From: a bacterium | Lineage (GTDB): Bacteria > Auribacterota > Auribacteria > Auribacterales > Auribacteraceae | Length of the DNA: 64,000 nucleotides | Assembly: GCA_024233545.1 (NCBI GenBank) | Contig: JACKPL010000001.1 | Location: forward strand, 310,001 to 374,000 | Reading direction: 5' to 3' | Shown here: piece after piece, positions 35,068 to 48,170 of the stretch | Layout: each line of letters opens with the position of its first letter | How positions within the stretch are numbered: position 1 is the first letter of the stretch | Translations under genes and position numbers: made by a program | Notes under the pieces: model-generated | What the model was told of the DNA's origin: nothing | Databases searched by the model: none | What the model saw: the letters and a program-made list of their open reading frames with translations, nothing else

Positions 35068-36933
35068 TTATTCTTCTGCTACAGCGGGTTTTTTGTTGTC
35101 ATTCTCTTCTTCCTTCTCATCTTTTGCTGTTTCAGCCGGTTTAGATACCGGTTGTTTAGATGCAGTGTCGGAAGACGTGTTAAAGACGTTCAACGCCTCG
35201 TCAAGTTTTTCAGACATAAGGCTGGAACTTTCAAATGTTTCTCTTCTGCGCTGGTTTTTGAATTCTTTCAGCGCCTTTTTTTCATTTGATTTTTTGGTGT
35301 TCTCTTCTTGCCTTTTCTGCTCAAGGAGGTATTCTTTAACGCTCAGCGCTATTTTTCTGTCAACCGGATCGATTTTTACCACTGCGGCAGTGATGACATC
35401 GCCGACCTTGACAACATCTTCAACTCGTGCAGGCGGATTTTCTGCAAGTTGTGTTGCATGAATAAGGCCTTCAAGGTCATCTTCGAGATTAACGAAAATA
35501 CCAAAGCCTGTTATCTTGCTCACCGTACCGGTTACAACTTGTCCGATTTCATACTGTTCTTCAATTTTTTCCCACGGGTCAAGGGCAAGCTGTTTTACGC
35601 CCAGCGCGATTTTTTTATTGTCTTTATCAACGGAGAGTACAATTGCTTCGACGGTATCGCCTTTTTGGAAAACCTCTGCAGGATTATTGATTTTTTTCGT
35701 CCAAGAAATGTCTGATATGTGAATAAGCCCGTCTATTCCTTCTTCAAGCTCGACAAATGCACCGTACGAAGTTATGTTGCTGATTGTTCCTTGCACGCGT
35801 TTGCCTGCCGGATATTTATCATCGACAACTGACCACGGGTTAAATTCCGTTTGTTTGATGCCGAGAGAGATTTTTTGTTTTTCCTTTTCAATGCTGAGTA
35901 CCATTGCTTCTACGTTATCGCCGACAGAGAGGATTTCTGAGGGGTGGTTGATCCGTTTTGTCCATGAAAATTCGGATATATGAATCAATCCTTCAATCCC
36001 TTCTTTCAGTTCGACAAATGCGCCGTACGGCATGATATTCACAACTTTGCCGACCACTTTTGCGCCGACAGGGAAATCGGTTTCGACAGTTGCCCACGGG
36101 TTCGAAGTTTTTTGCTTGAGTCCGAGTGAAATACGCGCATTGTCTTTATCGAATTTCAAAACGACTACTTCAATCTGTTGTCCAATACTTACCAATTCGC
36201 TTGGATGGCTGATTCTGCCCCAGCTCATGTCGGTGATGTGCAGGAGCCCGTCAAGGCCGTTAAGATCAATGAAAGCGCCGAAATCTGTAATATTTTTTAC
36301 AAAACCTTTTACAACATCGTTTTCATTGATCTCATCAATGAGCCGTTCTCGCTCTTTTTTGCGCTGTTCTTCGAGGAGTTCTCTTCGGGACACAACAATA
36401 TTTTTTCGTTCTTCGTTGATTTTAAGGATTTTAAAATCGAAGGTTTTGCCAAGGTAATCATCCATGTTGGGGACAGGTTTGATGTCAAGCTGAGAGCCGG
36501 GCAAAAATGCTTCGACGCCGATATCGACCATCAATCCGCCTTTTACTTTTTTGAATATTTTCCCTTGTACAACCGCATTTTCCGTACAGCCTTCGATTGT
36601 CTGTTCCCACCGGCGTGTTTTATCGACTTTGCCTTTTGACAGCAGAAGCAATCCTTCTTCGTCATCAAGCGATTCGAGGAGCACTTCTATCTCGTCACCG
36701 ATTTTATATTCATCGATGTCGGGGAATTCTTCGAGAGGAACAATCCCTTCGCATTTGTAGTTGATGTCAACAAGTACTTCTTTGGGATTGATTTTGATTA
36801 CTTTGCCTTTGACAACCGACCCTTCTACGAAGTTGCTGAGCGTTTTCTCGTAAAGTTCCTTAAAATTCTCAAGGGTTTCTTCAGTAGCAAGCCGTTCATC
36901 CAATTGTTTTAGGTTGATTTTTTGTTGTGTCAT
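35068..36933 (-). CDS. rpsA: 30S ribosomal protein S1
   Basis: The 621-residue protein has six S1 RNA-binding domains in tandem between about 35 and 535, each with a GAFVDL-type core such as TDFGAFIDLNGLDGLLHITD, YGAFVELKEGIEGLIHISE and YGAFVELEEGIDGLIHISD. Repeats 3-5 are the most alike. A Lys/Glu-rich helical tail of about 85 residues (LEQKRQEENTKKSNEKKAL) extends past the last repeat. S1 holds mRNA on the ribosome during initiation. AAGGAGG precedes ATG 36933. It follows the cmk-plsC gene, a common arrangement, and ends at a strong terminator. Confidence 0.96.
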   Translation of the reverse strand: MTQQKINLKQLDERLATEETLENFKELYEKTLSNFVEGSVVKGKVIKINPKEVLVDINYKCEGIVPLEEFPDIDEYKIGDEIEVLLESLDDEEGLLLLSKGKVDKTRRWEQTIEGCTENAVVQGKIFKKVKGGLMVDIGVEAFLPGSQLDIKPVPNMDDYLGKTFDFKILKINEERKNIVVSRRELLEEQRKKERERLIDEINENDVVKGFVKNITDFGAFIDLNGLDGLLHITDMSWGRISHPSELVSIGQQIEVVVLKFDKDNARISLGLKQKTSNPWATVETDFPVGAKVVGKVVNIMPYGAFVELKEGIEGLIHISEFSWTKRINHPSEILSVGDNVEAMVLSIEKEKQKISLGIKQTEFNPWSVVDDKYPAGKRVQGTISNITSYGAFVELEEGIDGLIHISDISWTKKINNPAEVFQKGDTVEAIVLSVDKDNKKIALGVKQLALDPWEKIEEQYEIGQVVTGTVSKITGFGIFVNLEDDLEGLIHATQLAENPPARVEDVVKVGDVITAAVVKIDPVDRKIALSVKEYLLEQKRQEENTKKSNEKKALKEFKNQRRRETFESSSLMSEKLDEALNVFNTSSDTASKQPVSKPAETAKDEKEEENDNKKPAVAEE

Positions 36934-36987
36934 AATTTGTTTATTACCTCCTTAAACAAAAAAATTTGGGAATATGGTATATTTATT

Positions 36988-38307
36988 TTATTTTTTCGTC
37001 AAGAGGTTATTTTCAAGTTTGTACTGAACATCACGAATTCTATCCAGCATTTCTTCACTGATTTGTTGATAGAGTTCACGGGCTTTAGTGCCTTTTTGCT
37101 CCTTTATGGCGGTCATGTACGGTTTCCCGTAACCGACACGGACTTTATGAAAGCGAGGAAATTTTGCTCCTTTCGGGAGAACATGGTTCGTACCTTCTAT
37201 ATATACCGGAATAATCGGTTTTTCAGCTTTATGAGCGATCAAGCCCGCACCGCTTTTTGCAGTGCCGATCGACCCGTCAGGCGAACGAGTCCCTTCGGGG
37301 AAGAGCAGTACGGATTGTCCTTCGCTGACTGCCTGCAAAACATCTTTTATGGTGCCGGGTGTAGGGTTGTCCCGGTCGATTAAGATAAGGTTGCATGGAT
37401 TGAGAATCGATGAACGGAGCGACGATTTAGCGAGAAAGTTTATCTGAAACGGAAAGCCAAACCCTGCCGCCGGTGGATCAAGGTTACTGATATGATTTGA
37501 TACAATAAGCCCGGAAAATGACTCGATAACTTTATAGTCTTCATAATAAAATTCTATCCGGCACACGAGTGTATAGAACGTTTTTAAAATTGATTTATAT
37601 ATATTGTAAATTTTGTTTGATGATTCCCATTTTTTTCTTGCAATGACATCGAGAACAACGCGGAGCTGAGTCTCTGGCGTGAGGTGCGTCGAATCGATAA
37701 ACACAGCATTTTTTGCTTTGCGCAACGGGTTTGCCGACCGTGATGTATCGTGGATATCTCGTTCTTCAAGGTTTTTCTTAACTTCTTCGAGGCTGATGGG
37801 GATTTTTTTTTCGCTCAGTTCAAGCCAACGCCGCTGAGCACGAGTGTTGATATGGGCTGAAACGAAAAATTTATAGTTTGCATGCGGCAATACTGCCGTT
37901 CCGATGTCTCTGCCGTCCATGACACAATCGTGTGCACGGGCAATCGAACGCTGTATGGTAAGGAGAAATTTTCTCACGGCGGGGAATGCGGCGATTTTAG
38001 ATACAAAATTGGAAATATACGGTTCGCGTATTGATTCGCTTACATTTTTTCCATCTAATAGAACTTTATTTCCTTCGGTTCTCTGTTCGATTGAAATCGA
38101 AGTTCCGCGCAGTATTTTTTTTATATCTTTTTCCGCGCATAATTTTTCTACATACTCGATTCCTTTCGTAGCAATGATTTTTAAAGTAATTGCCCTGTAT
38201 AATGCGCCGGTATCAAGGTATACATATCCAAGTTTCTGAGCAAGTTGCTTGGCAAGAGTACTTTTGCCGGAACCGGCATAGCCGTCAATTGCGATTGAAA
38301 TTCCCAT
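36988..38307 (-). CDS. Cytidylate kinase fused to 1-acyl-glycerol-3-phosphate acyltransferase (Cmk-PlsC)
   Basis: The 439-residue protein joins two enzymes. Residues 1-225 are cytidylate kinase: P-loop GYAGSGKST, YLDTGALYRAIT, MDGRDIGTAVLPHA and DTSRSANPL. Residues 245-439 are a PlsC acyltransferase: NHISNLDPP (HxxxxD), FPEGTRSPDG and IIPVYIEGTNHVL. Cmk makes CDP from CMP for nucleotide pools; PlsC makes phosphatidic acid. ATG 38307 is preferred over 38325 because GAGGA sits ten bases before it. It overlaps the upstream rmlD-like gene end by about 23 bases and precedes rpsA. The two enzymes are often neighbours; here they are one frame. Confidence 0.93.
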   Translation of the reverse strand: MGISIAIDGYAGSGKSTLAKQLAQKLGYVYLDTGALYRAITLKIIATKGIEYVEKLCAEKDIKKILRGTSISIEQRTEGNKVLLDGKNVSESIREPYISNFVSKIAAFPAVRKFLLTIQRSIARAHDCVMDGRDIGTAVLPHANYKFFVSAHINTRAQRRWLELSEKKIPISLEEVKKNLEERDIHDTSRSANPLRKAKNAVFIDSTHLTPETQLRVVLDVIARKKWESSNKIYNIYKSILKTFYTLVCRIEFYYEDYKVIESFSGLIVSNHISNLDPPAAGFGFPFQINFLAKSSLRSSILNPCNLILIDRDNPTPGTIKDVLQAVSEGQSVLLFPEGTRSPDGSIGTAKSGAGLIAHKAEKPIIPVYIEGTNHVLPKGAKFPRFHKVRVGYGKPYMTAIKEQKGTKARELYQQISEEMLDRIRDVQYKLENNLLTKK

Positions 38308-39286
38308 TTTTCTGTTTTTCCTCACGCATCTGTTTGTCTCTGTGTAAACATTCTTTCATATTGCGCGGCACGAAACCGAGTTCGTGCTTTGCGCGGTCAA
38401 TGGAAAGCGAACAGTCGCTTCCCCGTTGTACTTTATTTTGTATGTCTGCCATTGTAACGGGACATAATAGCTGGAGAGAGAAACCAAATATCTGTGCCGT
38501 TTGTTCTCCTATCTGGTAACGAGAGAGGGTATCGGGTCCGCCTAGATGAAAAATACGCGATACTTTTCCCGAGTTGCCGTGTACCATATGTTCAAGCAGT
38601 ATGGCGGTTGCTTGGCATAAATCGCCGGAGTAGAGCGGCGTTCGGTATTGATCGGTAAATAAAAATTGTTTTTTACCAGCTTGAATACCTTCAAGCAGTT
38701 TGTCAAGATACCCTCCTTTTGCCTCAGGAGCATTTTTTCCATATGATAATGCTATACGGCAGACTATATTCGATTCAAGAGCGTTCAGCACACTTTGTTC
38801 GGCAAGAAGTTTTGTTTCGCCGTAATAATTTACTGGGTTGGGAGCATCGCTTTCGGTATATGCGCCTTTTTTACCGTCAAAAACTAAATCCGTCGAGAAA
38901 AAAATTACCGGAGTGCCATTATCGTTTGCATAATTTACAATATGTTGAGTTGCTTTCAATATTAATGCGTGCGGCATATGTCCGGTCTTGTTCACATATA
39001 TCAGGCGATGTTACTGCCGCTAAGTGAACGACGCAGTCAAACCGTTTTTAAATAAATCCATTCGAATGTTTCGTTCGGATGACAAGTCGCATTCCACTCC
39101 ATTCTCTGCGGTAAACTGCAAAGCTGTTCTGTGGCTGTGCGGTATTACGGTATACATATTGCGCAGAAATACCGCGAGGTTGGTTCCTAAAAACCGCTTG
39201 CTCCCGTTATTAAAATACGGGGAGGTGTTGAGATGCATTTTCGCAGACGGTTTATCTTCATATGGTTCTCTATAATTTCCTGCCAT
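38285..39286 (-). pseudogene. RmlD-like NAD(P)-dependent sugar-nucleotide reductase, frameshifted N-terminal half
   Basis: The C-terminal part (38285-38995) is intact: TPVIFFSTDLVFDGKKGAYTE, NPVNYYGETKLLAEQ and a substrate-binding half typical of dTDP-4-dehydrorhamnose reductase. Upstream, pieces in other frames give RILITGASG, FLGTNLAVFLRN and FDCVVHLAAVTSPDICEQD. Joining them needs one base added in a T5 run (near 39190) and one in an A5 run (near 39049), one A removed near 38958, and possibly one C removed near the start. The NAD-binding glycine motif would then be complete. Either a decayed gene or sequencing error; the pattern favours error. Function would be sugar-nucleotide reduction for surface polysaccharide. 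Confidence 0.75.
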
Positions 39287-39376
39287 TTTTGTAAAGATGC
39301 TCCCAGTATCAAAACGCTTATGCTCATAACGGATATATATATAGTATAAGCAATGGGTATGGGTTATGGCGTATCA

Positions 39377-39584
39377 TCAATTCATACCATGGAATAATAA
39401 TAATAAGTAGAGGGAGAAAAAAACATAGAGTAATATTCCCCACAAGCCGCCCAGTCCATTACATTGCTCCACGCAAGAACTAGTGTTTTAACCATACCCC
39501 ATACAAAGAAAATACATGTACCTGCTAATCCGATGACTAGCAATGAAATGCCTGTGATGAATACTACTTTTTAAATACAGCCAT
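39377..39584 (-). pseudogene. Small two-helix membrane protein, frameshifted
   Basis: From ATG 39584 (preceded by GAGGA seven bases upstream) the reading gives MAVFKK, VVFITGISLLVIGLAG and TCIFFVWGMVKTLVLAWSNV, then GGLWGILLYVFFSLYLLLLF and HGMN to a stop at 39377. This needs one added A in an A5 run near 39567 and one further shift near 39450. The result is about 70 residues with two hydrophobic helices. The good ribosome binding site and the coherent second helix argue that it is a real gene with sequence errors. No family is recognised. Confidence 0.45.
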
Positions 39585-39753
39585 TATTTTCCTCAACGCG
39601 TGCACTGGCAGTTCATAGACCTAAATAGAATACGACCATTTATAATGAAAATCAAGAGGCATAGAAGAATCGGCTTGGAAAAAGTTAAAATGAACTCAAA
39701 AAATAACAAAATGATCTAATTTTAAAGAAAAAAAAGATTTTTTAAAAAAAGGG

Positions 39754-39782
39754 TTGACTTGTGATTCAGGCTGTCGTAGTAT
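39754..39782 (+). promoter_or_regulatory. rRNA operon promoter P1
   Basis: TTGACT, a 17-base spacer and TAGTAT follow an A-tract-rich stretch (39720-39750) that could act as an UP element. It lies about 230 bases before the 16S start and is the upstream member of a tandem pair. Confidence 0.6.
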
Positions 39783-39847
39783 ATGCGCCACATCACTTAT
39801 GAGATGCGAAAGTCTTTGATAAATGTTAAAATTATTTAATATTTATG

Positions 39848-39877
39848 TTGACAATAGAAAAAAGAGAATGCTATAAA
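39848..39877 (+). promoter_or_regulatory. rRNA operon promoter P2
   Basis: A perfect TTGACA, an 18-base spacer and TATAAA lie about 105 bases before 16S. With P1 this gives the tandem-promoter layout common in fast-transcribed rRNA operons. Confidence 0.65.
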
Positions 39878-39892
39878 TCTTGGCACCTTTGA

Positions 39893-39905
39893 TGATCTTT
39901 GAAAA
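39893..39905 (+). promoter_or_regulatory. boxA-like antitermination site in the rRNA leader
   Basis: TGATCTTTGAAAA resembles the boxA element bound by NusB/S10 during rRNA antitermination. Its place after P2 and before 16S is as expected. A second copy occurs before 23S. Confidence 0.5.
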
Positions 39906-39951
39906 TTTAGTTTTGATGATATGCGATAAGCTTTAAGTCAACGTCAAATCC

Positions 39952-39970
39952 ATGATTATACAATAATCAT
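39952..39970 (+). other. Hairpin just upstream of 16S rRNA
   Basis: ATGATTAT and ATAATCAT form a perfect 8-bp stem around a 3-base loop, ending about 12 bases before the 16S start. It could take part in leader folding or processing of the precursor; this is inference. Confidence 0.4.
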
Positions 39971-39982
39971 AAATACAAAGAG

Positions 39983-41560
<1,578 letters not shown>

Positions 41561-41700
41561 AGTATGGTGATGCTGAAAATAACTGTTTTGCAGAGTTGAC
41601 GGCAAAACATTCTTTTCACTAAAAAGCATTGATCATATATCAGTCGATAGCCTCTGTCGCATACATCAAAATTAAATAATATAATTTACCTAATATTAAG

Positions 41701-41777
<77 letters not shown>

Positions 41778-41784
41778 TTAGATT

Positions 41785-41857
41785 GGGGATATAGCTCAAC
41801 TGGGAGAGCGCCGCCCTTGCACGGCGGAGGTTACCGGTTCGATCCCGGTTATCTCCA
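41785..41857 (+). tRNA. tRNA-Ala (anticodon TGC)
   Basis: Acceptor GGGGATA pairs with TATCTCC (one G-T pair), the anticodon TGC is at 41818-41820 and the T-arm reads GGTTCGATCCC. CCA is not encoded (TTG follows the discriminator A), unlike the neighbouring tRNA-Ile. It is eight bases downstream of tRNA-Ile in the rRNA spacer. Confidence 0.96.
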
Positions 41858-41899
41858 TTGCTTTAAATTTTAATTATCATACGATAGTTTATGGTAAGT

Positions 41900-41911
41900 T
41901 GTTCTTTGACA
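41900..41911 (+). promoter_or_regulatory. boxA-like site in the 16S-23S spacer
   Basis: TGTTCTTTGACA matches the boxA pattern found before 23S in many operons and resembles the leader copy at 39893. Confidence 0.5.
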
Positions 41912-41953
41912 GTATTATATATAGATATAACAATTTCATCAAGCTAGACAAAT

Positions 41954-44971
<3,018 letters not shown>

Positions 44972-45038
44972 TTTTTTCTTGCTTGTATGATTTTGTTTAT
45001 CTTATATAATACTGTCATTTATATTTTAATTACATTTT

Positions 45039-45152
45039 CCCGGTGACACTAGCAGAGGGGTCACACCCGTTCCCATTCCGAACACGGCAGTTAAGCCCTC
45101 TTACGCCGATGGTACTGCAACGATAGGTTGTGGAGAGTAGGGAGTTGCCGGG
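45039..45152 (+). rRNA. rrf: 5S ribosomal RNA
   Basis: About 114 bases fold with terminal stem CCCGGTGAC / GTTGCCGGG and contain CCCGTTCCCATTCCGAACAC and GGTACTGCAA, both typical of 5S. A run of six T follows immediately and probably ends the operon transcript. Confidence 0.92.
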
Positions 45153-45315
45153 TTTTTTGCCCAAATTCCGTCTGCAGTCTGTCCCCTTTTTGCTACAGCG
45201 TATCTGTCCGGTTATGATACATCCTTTCTCCTTTTTTGCAGAAAAAAGCAGGTATAAAACTTGTTAGTTACCTGTTTATCAGTTTTCTGTACAAACCATT
45301 ATGAAGGAGCGGCTT

Positions 45316-46253
45316 ATGAAACGATGTAACACGGTTGAGGCAGGGTTTACTTTTCTCGAGTTGCTGATAGTTTTTTCCGTTATTTCTATTTTGACAATTA
45401 TGCTGTTTCCGTCAGTTCACAAATTAAAACAGCAGAGCAGGCAGGCAACATGCATCAATAATCACCGGCAACTCGCTATCGCTTCTATTTTGTATGCAAA
45501 TGAATCGATGGAAAAACTTCCTGTTGATTTGGTCAAACTTTCAACCGGCAATTATTTGGTGCCTGCTCCTCAAATTTTGCCAGAAGAGACTAACTTCTTT
45601 TCAAGCACGGCATATGCATCTCCTACAATGAACACCTTTTATAACAATCAGTACGACCTTTTAAAGTGCCCTGAAGTAGAGGGGTCAATTTTCGATTCTC
45701 CACCGGTTCATTCATATGGGTTTAACGTATTTATTACGGGAATGCGCGTGGACCTTATTGAAAGCGCTACAACTACGGTGATGATTACCGATAGTTTTTT
45801 CAGGCGGTTTCCGGTTCTCCTGAGGTTGCGTTTCGCCATGGAATAGGCGTTGCAATTGCGGCATATGTTGATGGGCATGTGGAATATTTTAAAGATATTA
45901 TTCCGCCGTCACATTTTACTCCGCAGAACGATTCTGATGAAGATTTTACCGCGCCTCCCGATTCACCATCGGATGAAGGCGAAGAAAATGATAGTCCCAA
46001 AAATAATAACGGGTTAGGCAATGGCGGTGAAGAAGGCGAAGATACCCTGAAAGGCGAAGACCCGTCAAATCCTGCTCATGGCGATGACGGCGATAACCCG
46101 GGCAATGGAAACGACAAAGATAAAGACAAAGGTAATAACGGATTAGGAAACGGCGGCGAAGAGTCGCAAGGCGAAGATACCCCGAAAGGCGAAGACCCGT
46201 CAAACCCTGCTCACGGCGATGGAGATCATCCGGGTAAAGGAAAAAATAAGTAA
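45316..46253 (+). pseudogene. Type II/IV pseudopilin (H-X9-DG type) with acidic repeat tail, one frameshift
   Basis: The start at ATG 45316 follows AAGGAG; an upstream in-frame ATG at 45301 overlaps that site. The product opens with the prepilin signature EAGFTFLELLIVFSVISI, cleaved before Phe. The reading breaks after TDSFF near 45798, where a T6 run needs one more T. It then resumes as QAVSGSPEVAFRHGIG and AAYVDGHVEYF, the H-X9-DG signature, and runs to 46253. The last 100 residues are acidic and carry a duplicated NNGLGNGGEE/GEDPSNPAHGDG unit. Such proteins are exported by type II secretion-like machinery. The frameshift is probably a homopolymer error. Confidence 0.78.
46003..46240 (+). 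repeat. Two-copy imperfect direct repeat encoding the pseudopilin tail
   Basis: Two copies of about 100-105 bases (about 46003-46105 and 46132-46240) encode NNGLGNGGEE...GEDPSNPAHGD. The copies differ mostly at third codon positions and by a Ser-Gln insertion, so the duplication is not recent and the protein sequence is conserved. The spacer is Asp/Lys-rich. Confidence 0.8.
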
Positions 46254-46331
46254 ACGTATTTAGATAAACTTTTATTATAACTATTCGATAATACTTTTAA
46301 GGAGAATACTAACTAATACAAAATACAATAA

Positions 46332-46955
46332 ATGGCTCGATGTAAAGTACGCGGATTTACGTTTATCGAATTGCTCATTGTTTTCTCGGTAATTTCCGTT
46401 TTGACGGTATTGCTTGCGCCATCGGTGCATAAAATGAAAGAGCGCGCGGCAGGCAGGCGGCGTGTATCGGTAACCAGCGACAGTTAGCTATGGCGGTGTT
46501 ATTGTATGCTAACGAGGCGCAAAATATCCTGCCTACGAGTTTAGCATCGTTTATGGGAAGCGGTTATTTGCCTCAGAAACCGTTGCCAACGGAACATTTT
46601 TCTTTACATCGACTGTTTATGCGCAGTACAATATTGCGGAATTTTATAATAACGATTTTCAGTTGACTCAATGCCCCGAAGTGCACGGTTCGATACTGGA
46701 TGCGCCGCCAGTCTATTCTTACGGGCTTAATGTATATGTTGCGGGGCTCCAGCTTGATGTCATAGAAAGTGTCGGTACTACGCTTGTTTTAGGCGACAGT
46801 TTTTTTCTGCCATATCCAGCAACGACGAAATGGCGTTCCGTCATGAGGATACAAACTGTATTGCCGCGTATATCGACGGGCATATCGAGCTCTTTTCTCT
46901 GCCATTCCCGACACTAAGTTCTCTCCCCAACAAGATTGATATAACTATAATATAA
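46332..46955 (+). pseudogene. Second pseudopilin, paralogue of the upstream one, several frameshifts
   Basis: ATG 46332 gives MARCKVRGFTFIELLIVFSV, a prepilin signature nearly identical to the neighbour. Further pieces in other frames read RQAACIGNQRQLAMAVLLYA, TSLASFMGSGYLPQKPLP, AQYNIAEFYNNDFQLTQCPE, PPVYSYGLNVYVAGLQLDVI and AYIDGHIELF, ending at TAA 46953. At least three indels are needed (near 46450, 46590 and 46830). The H-X9-DG region is recognisable in the final frame (MAFRHEDTN...IDGH). It lacks the acidic tail of the first copy. AAGGAG lies about 24 bases upstream, too far for a normal site. Confidence 0.7.
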
Positions 46956-47097
46956 ATATAGAAAACTTCCTTGTATGCCAAATATACGCTGTCAGACGTT
47001 AAAAACAAAACTAAGTTATGCCGCCTATAAACTTAGGCATACTCTTTGCTTAATCTTGCCTAGAATATAGTAGTGGTAGATTCAACAAAGAGAAAAT

Positions 47098-48134
47098 ATG
47101 CCGAGAGTTTCAATTATTGTTCCAACCTATAACCGTCCTCATTTATTAGAGCGGGCGTTGTGTAGTATTATGCAACAAACATTCCGTGATTTTGAGGTGA
47201 TAGTTGTAAATGATGCCGGTTGCAGTGTTGAAAACCATGTGCGCAAATTCAAAGCTTTTTCCATTAAGACTATAAACCTGACTGCTAATGGCGGCTCATC
47301 GATAGCTCGTAACAAAGCGATTGAATGTGCATCGGGTAAATATATTGCCTATCTCGATGACGATGATATTTTTTATCCGAACATATTCAGAGCCTTTATA
47401 CTGCCGCTGAATCAACTGCGAGTGATTTTGTCTATTCGGAATGTGCGGATGTGCTTGAAAATGCTTGTGGCGAAACTATTGCCGAGGTTGAGAGGTTTTC
47501 CCGCCGTATCATCCAAGCCTCATTAAACGGAAAAATTTTATTCCTGTGTGTTGTATTTTGCATGCACGGGCGCTATTCGAAAAAACAGGTTTTTGATCCG
47601 AAAATACTTTTGCTGAAGATTGGGAAATGTGGTTTCGAATGTCACGGATAACTAGTTTTATCATCTGCGGAAAGTTACCTGCGAATACCGGAAAGTATTG
47701 TCCAAGAGAGATAAAAATGCTCAATCGAAAACACTTGAAAATAATCAGTCGTTTGCCAATCTTCTCTTTGAGAAATATAATATTGTAGCTGATATTCGCA
47801 AAAGATTTCCCATTATTCCGGAGGAAGTTCTTCAACAGGTTTCCTTCAGTTCAAAAACCGCCCGGTTTATCTATATGGAGCAGGGAGCTATTGTGAACAA
47901 GTTATTCCGGCGCTGAAAAACACCCCTAGCCGGTGTGTTTGATATACATGCCGATTCAGTGAAAGAAAACATAAAAAACGGTATGGCGTGGATGTCCTGC
48001 ATCCGGCGGAAATGGTTTCTATGGTTGATATTCCCGTTCTCTCAACCGTCGTTGACCGAATCGCGGATGTGCTGGAATCAATTTATTCCTATAAAGGAAA
48101 TGTTGAACATGTCTTTTTCTTGACGACTTTTTGA
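47098..48134 (+). pseudogene. Family 2 glycosyltransferase with C-terminal Rossmann-like domain, frameshifted
   Basis: The N-terminus is an intact GT2 fold: SIIVPTYNRPHLLERALCSI, DFEVIVVNDAGCS, GGSSIARNKAIECASGKYIA and the DxD-type YLDDDDIFYP. After about 47388 the reading passes through other frames: ASDFVYSECADVLENACGE, then HARALFEKTG and WFRMSR, then a stretch to RFPIIPEEVLQQVSF. The end reads PVYLYGAGSYCEQVIPALKN and VFDIHADSVKENI, a small nucleotide-binding Rossmann module. At least four indels are required. It would add sugars to a surface polysaccharide. The reading may even continue into the methyltransferase. Confidence 0.72.
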
Positions 48135-48170
48135 TGATGTATGCAACGCTTATACTATAAGGAACAACAG

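Noticed and set aside
35093..36760. Several plus-strand frames of 60-150 codons opposite rpsA
   Set aside because: They mirror the repeated S1 domains on the other strand, with no ribosome binding sites and low-complexity Ser/Phe-rich products.
45231..45249. CTTTTTT-GCAG-AAAAAAG hairpin as an extra terminator after 5S
   Set aside because: The stem is entirely A-T apart from its ends, and the T-run right after 5S already explains termination.
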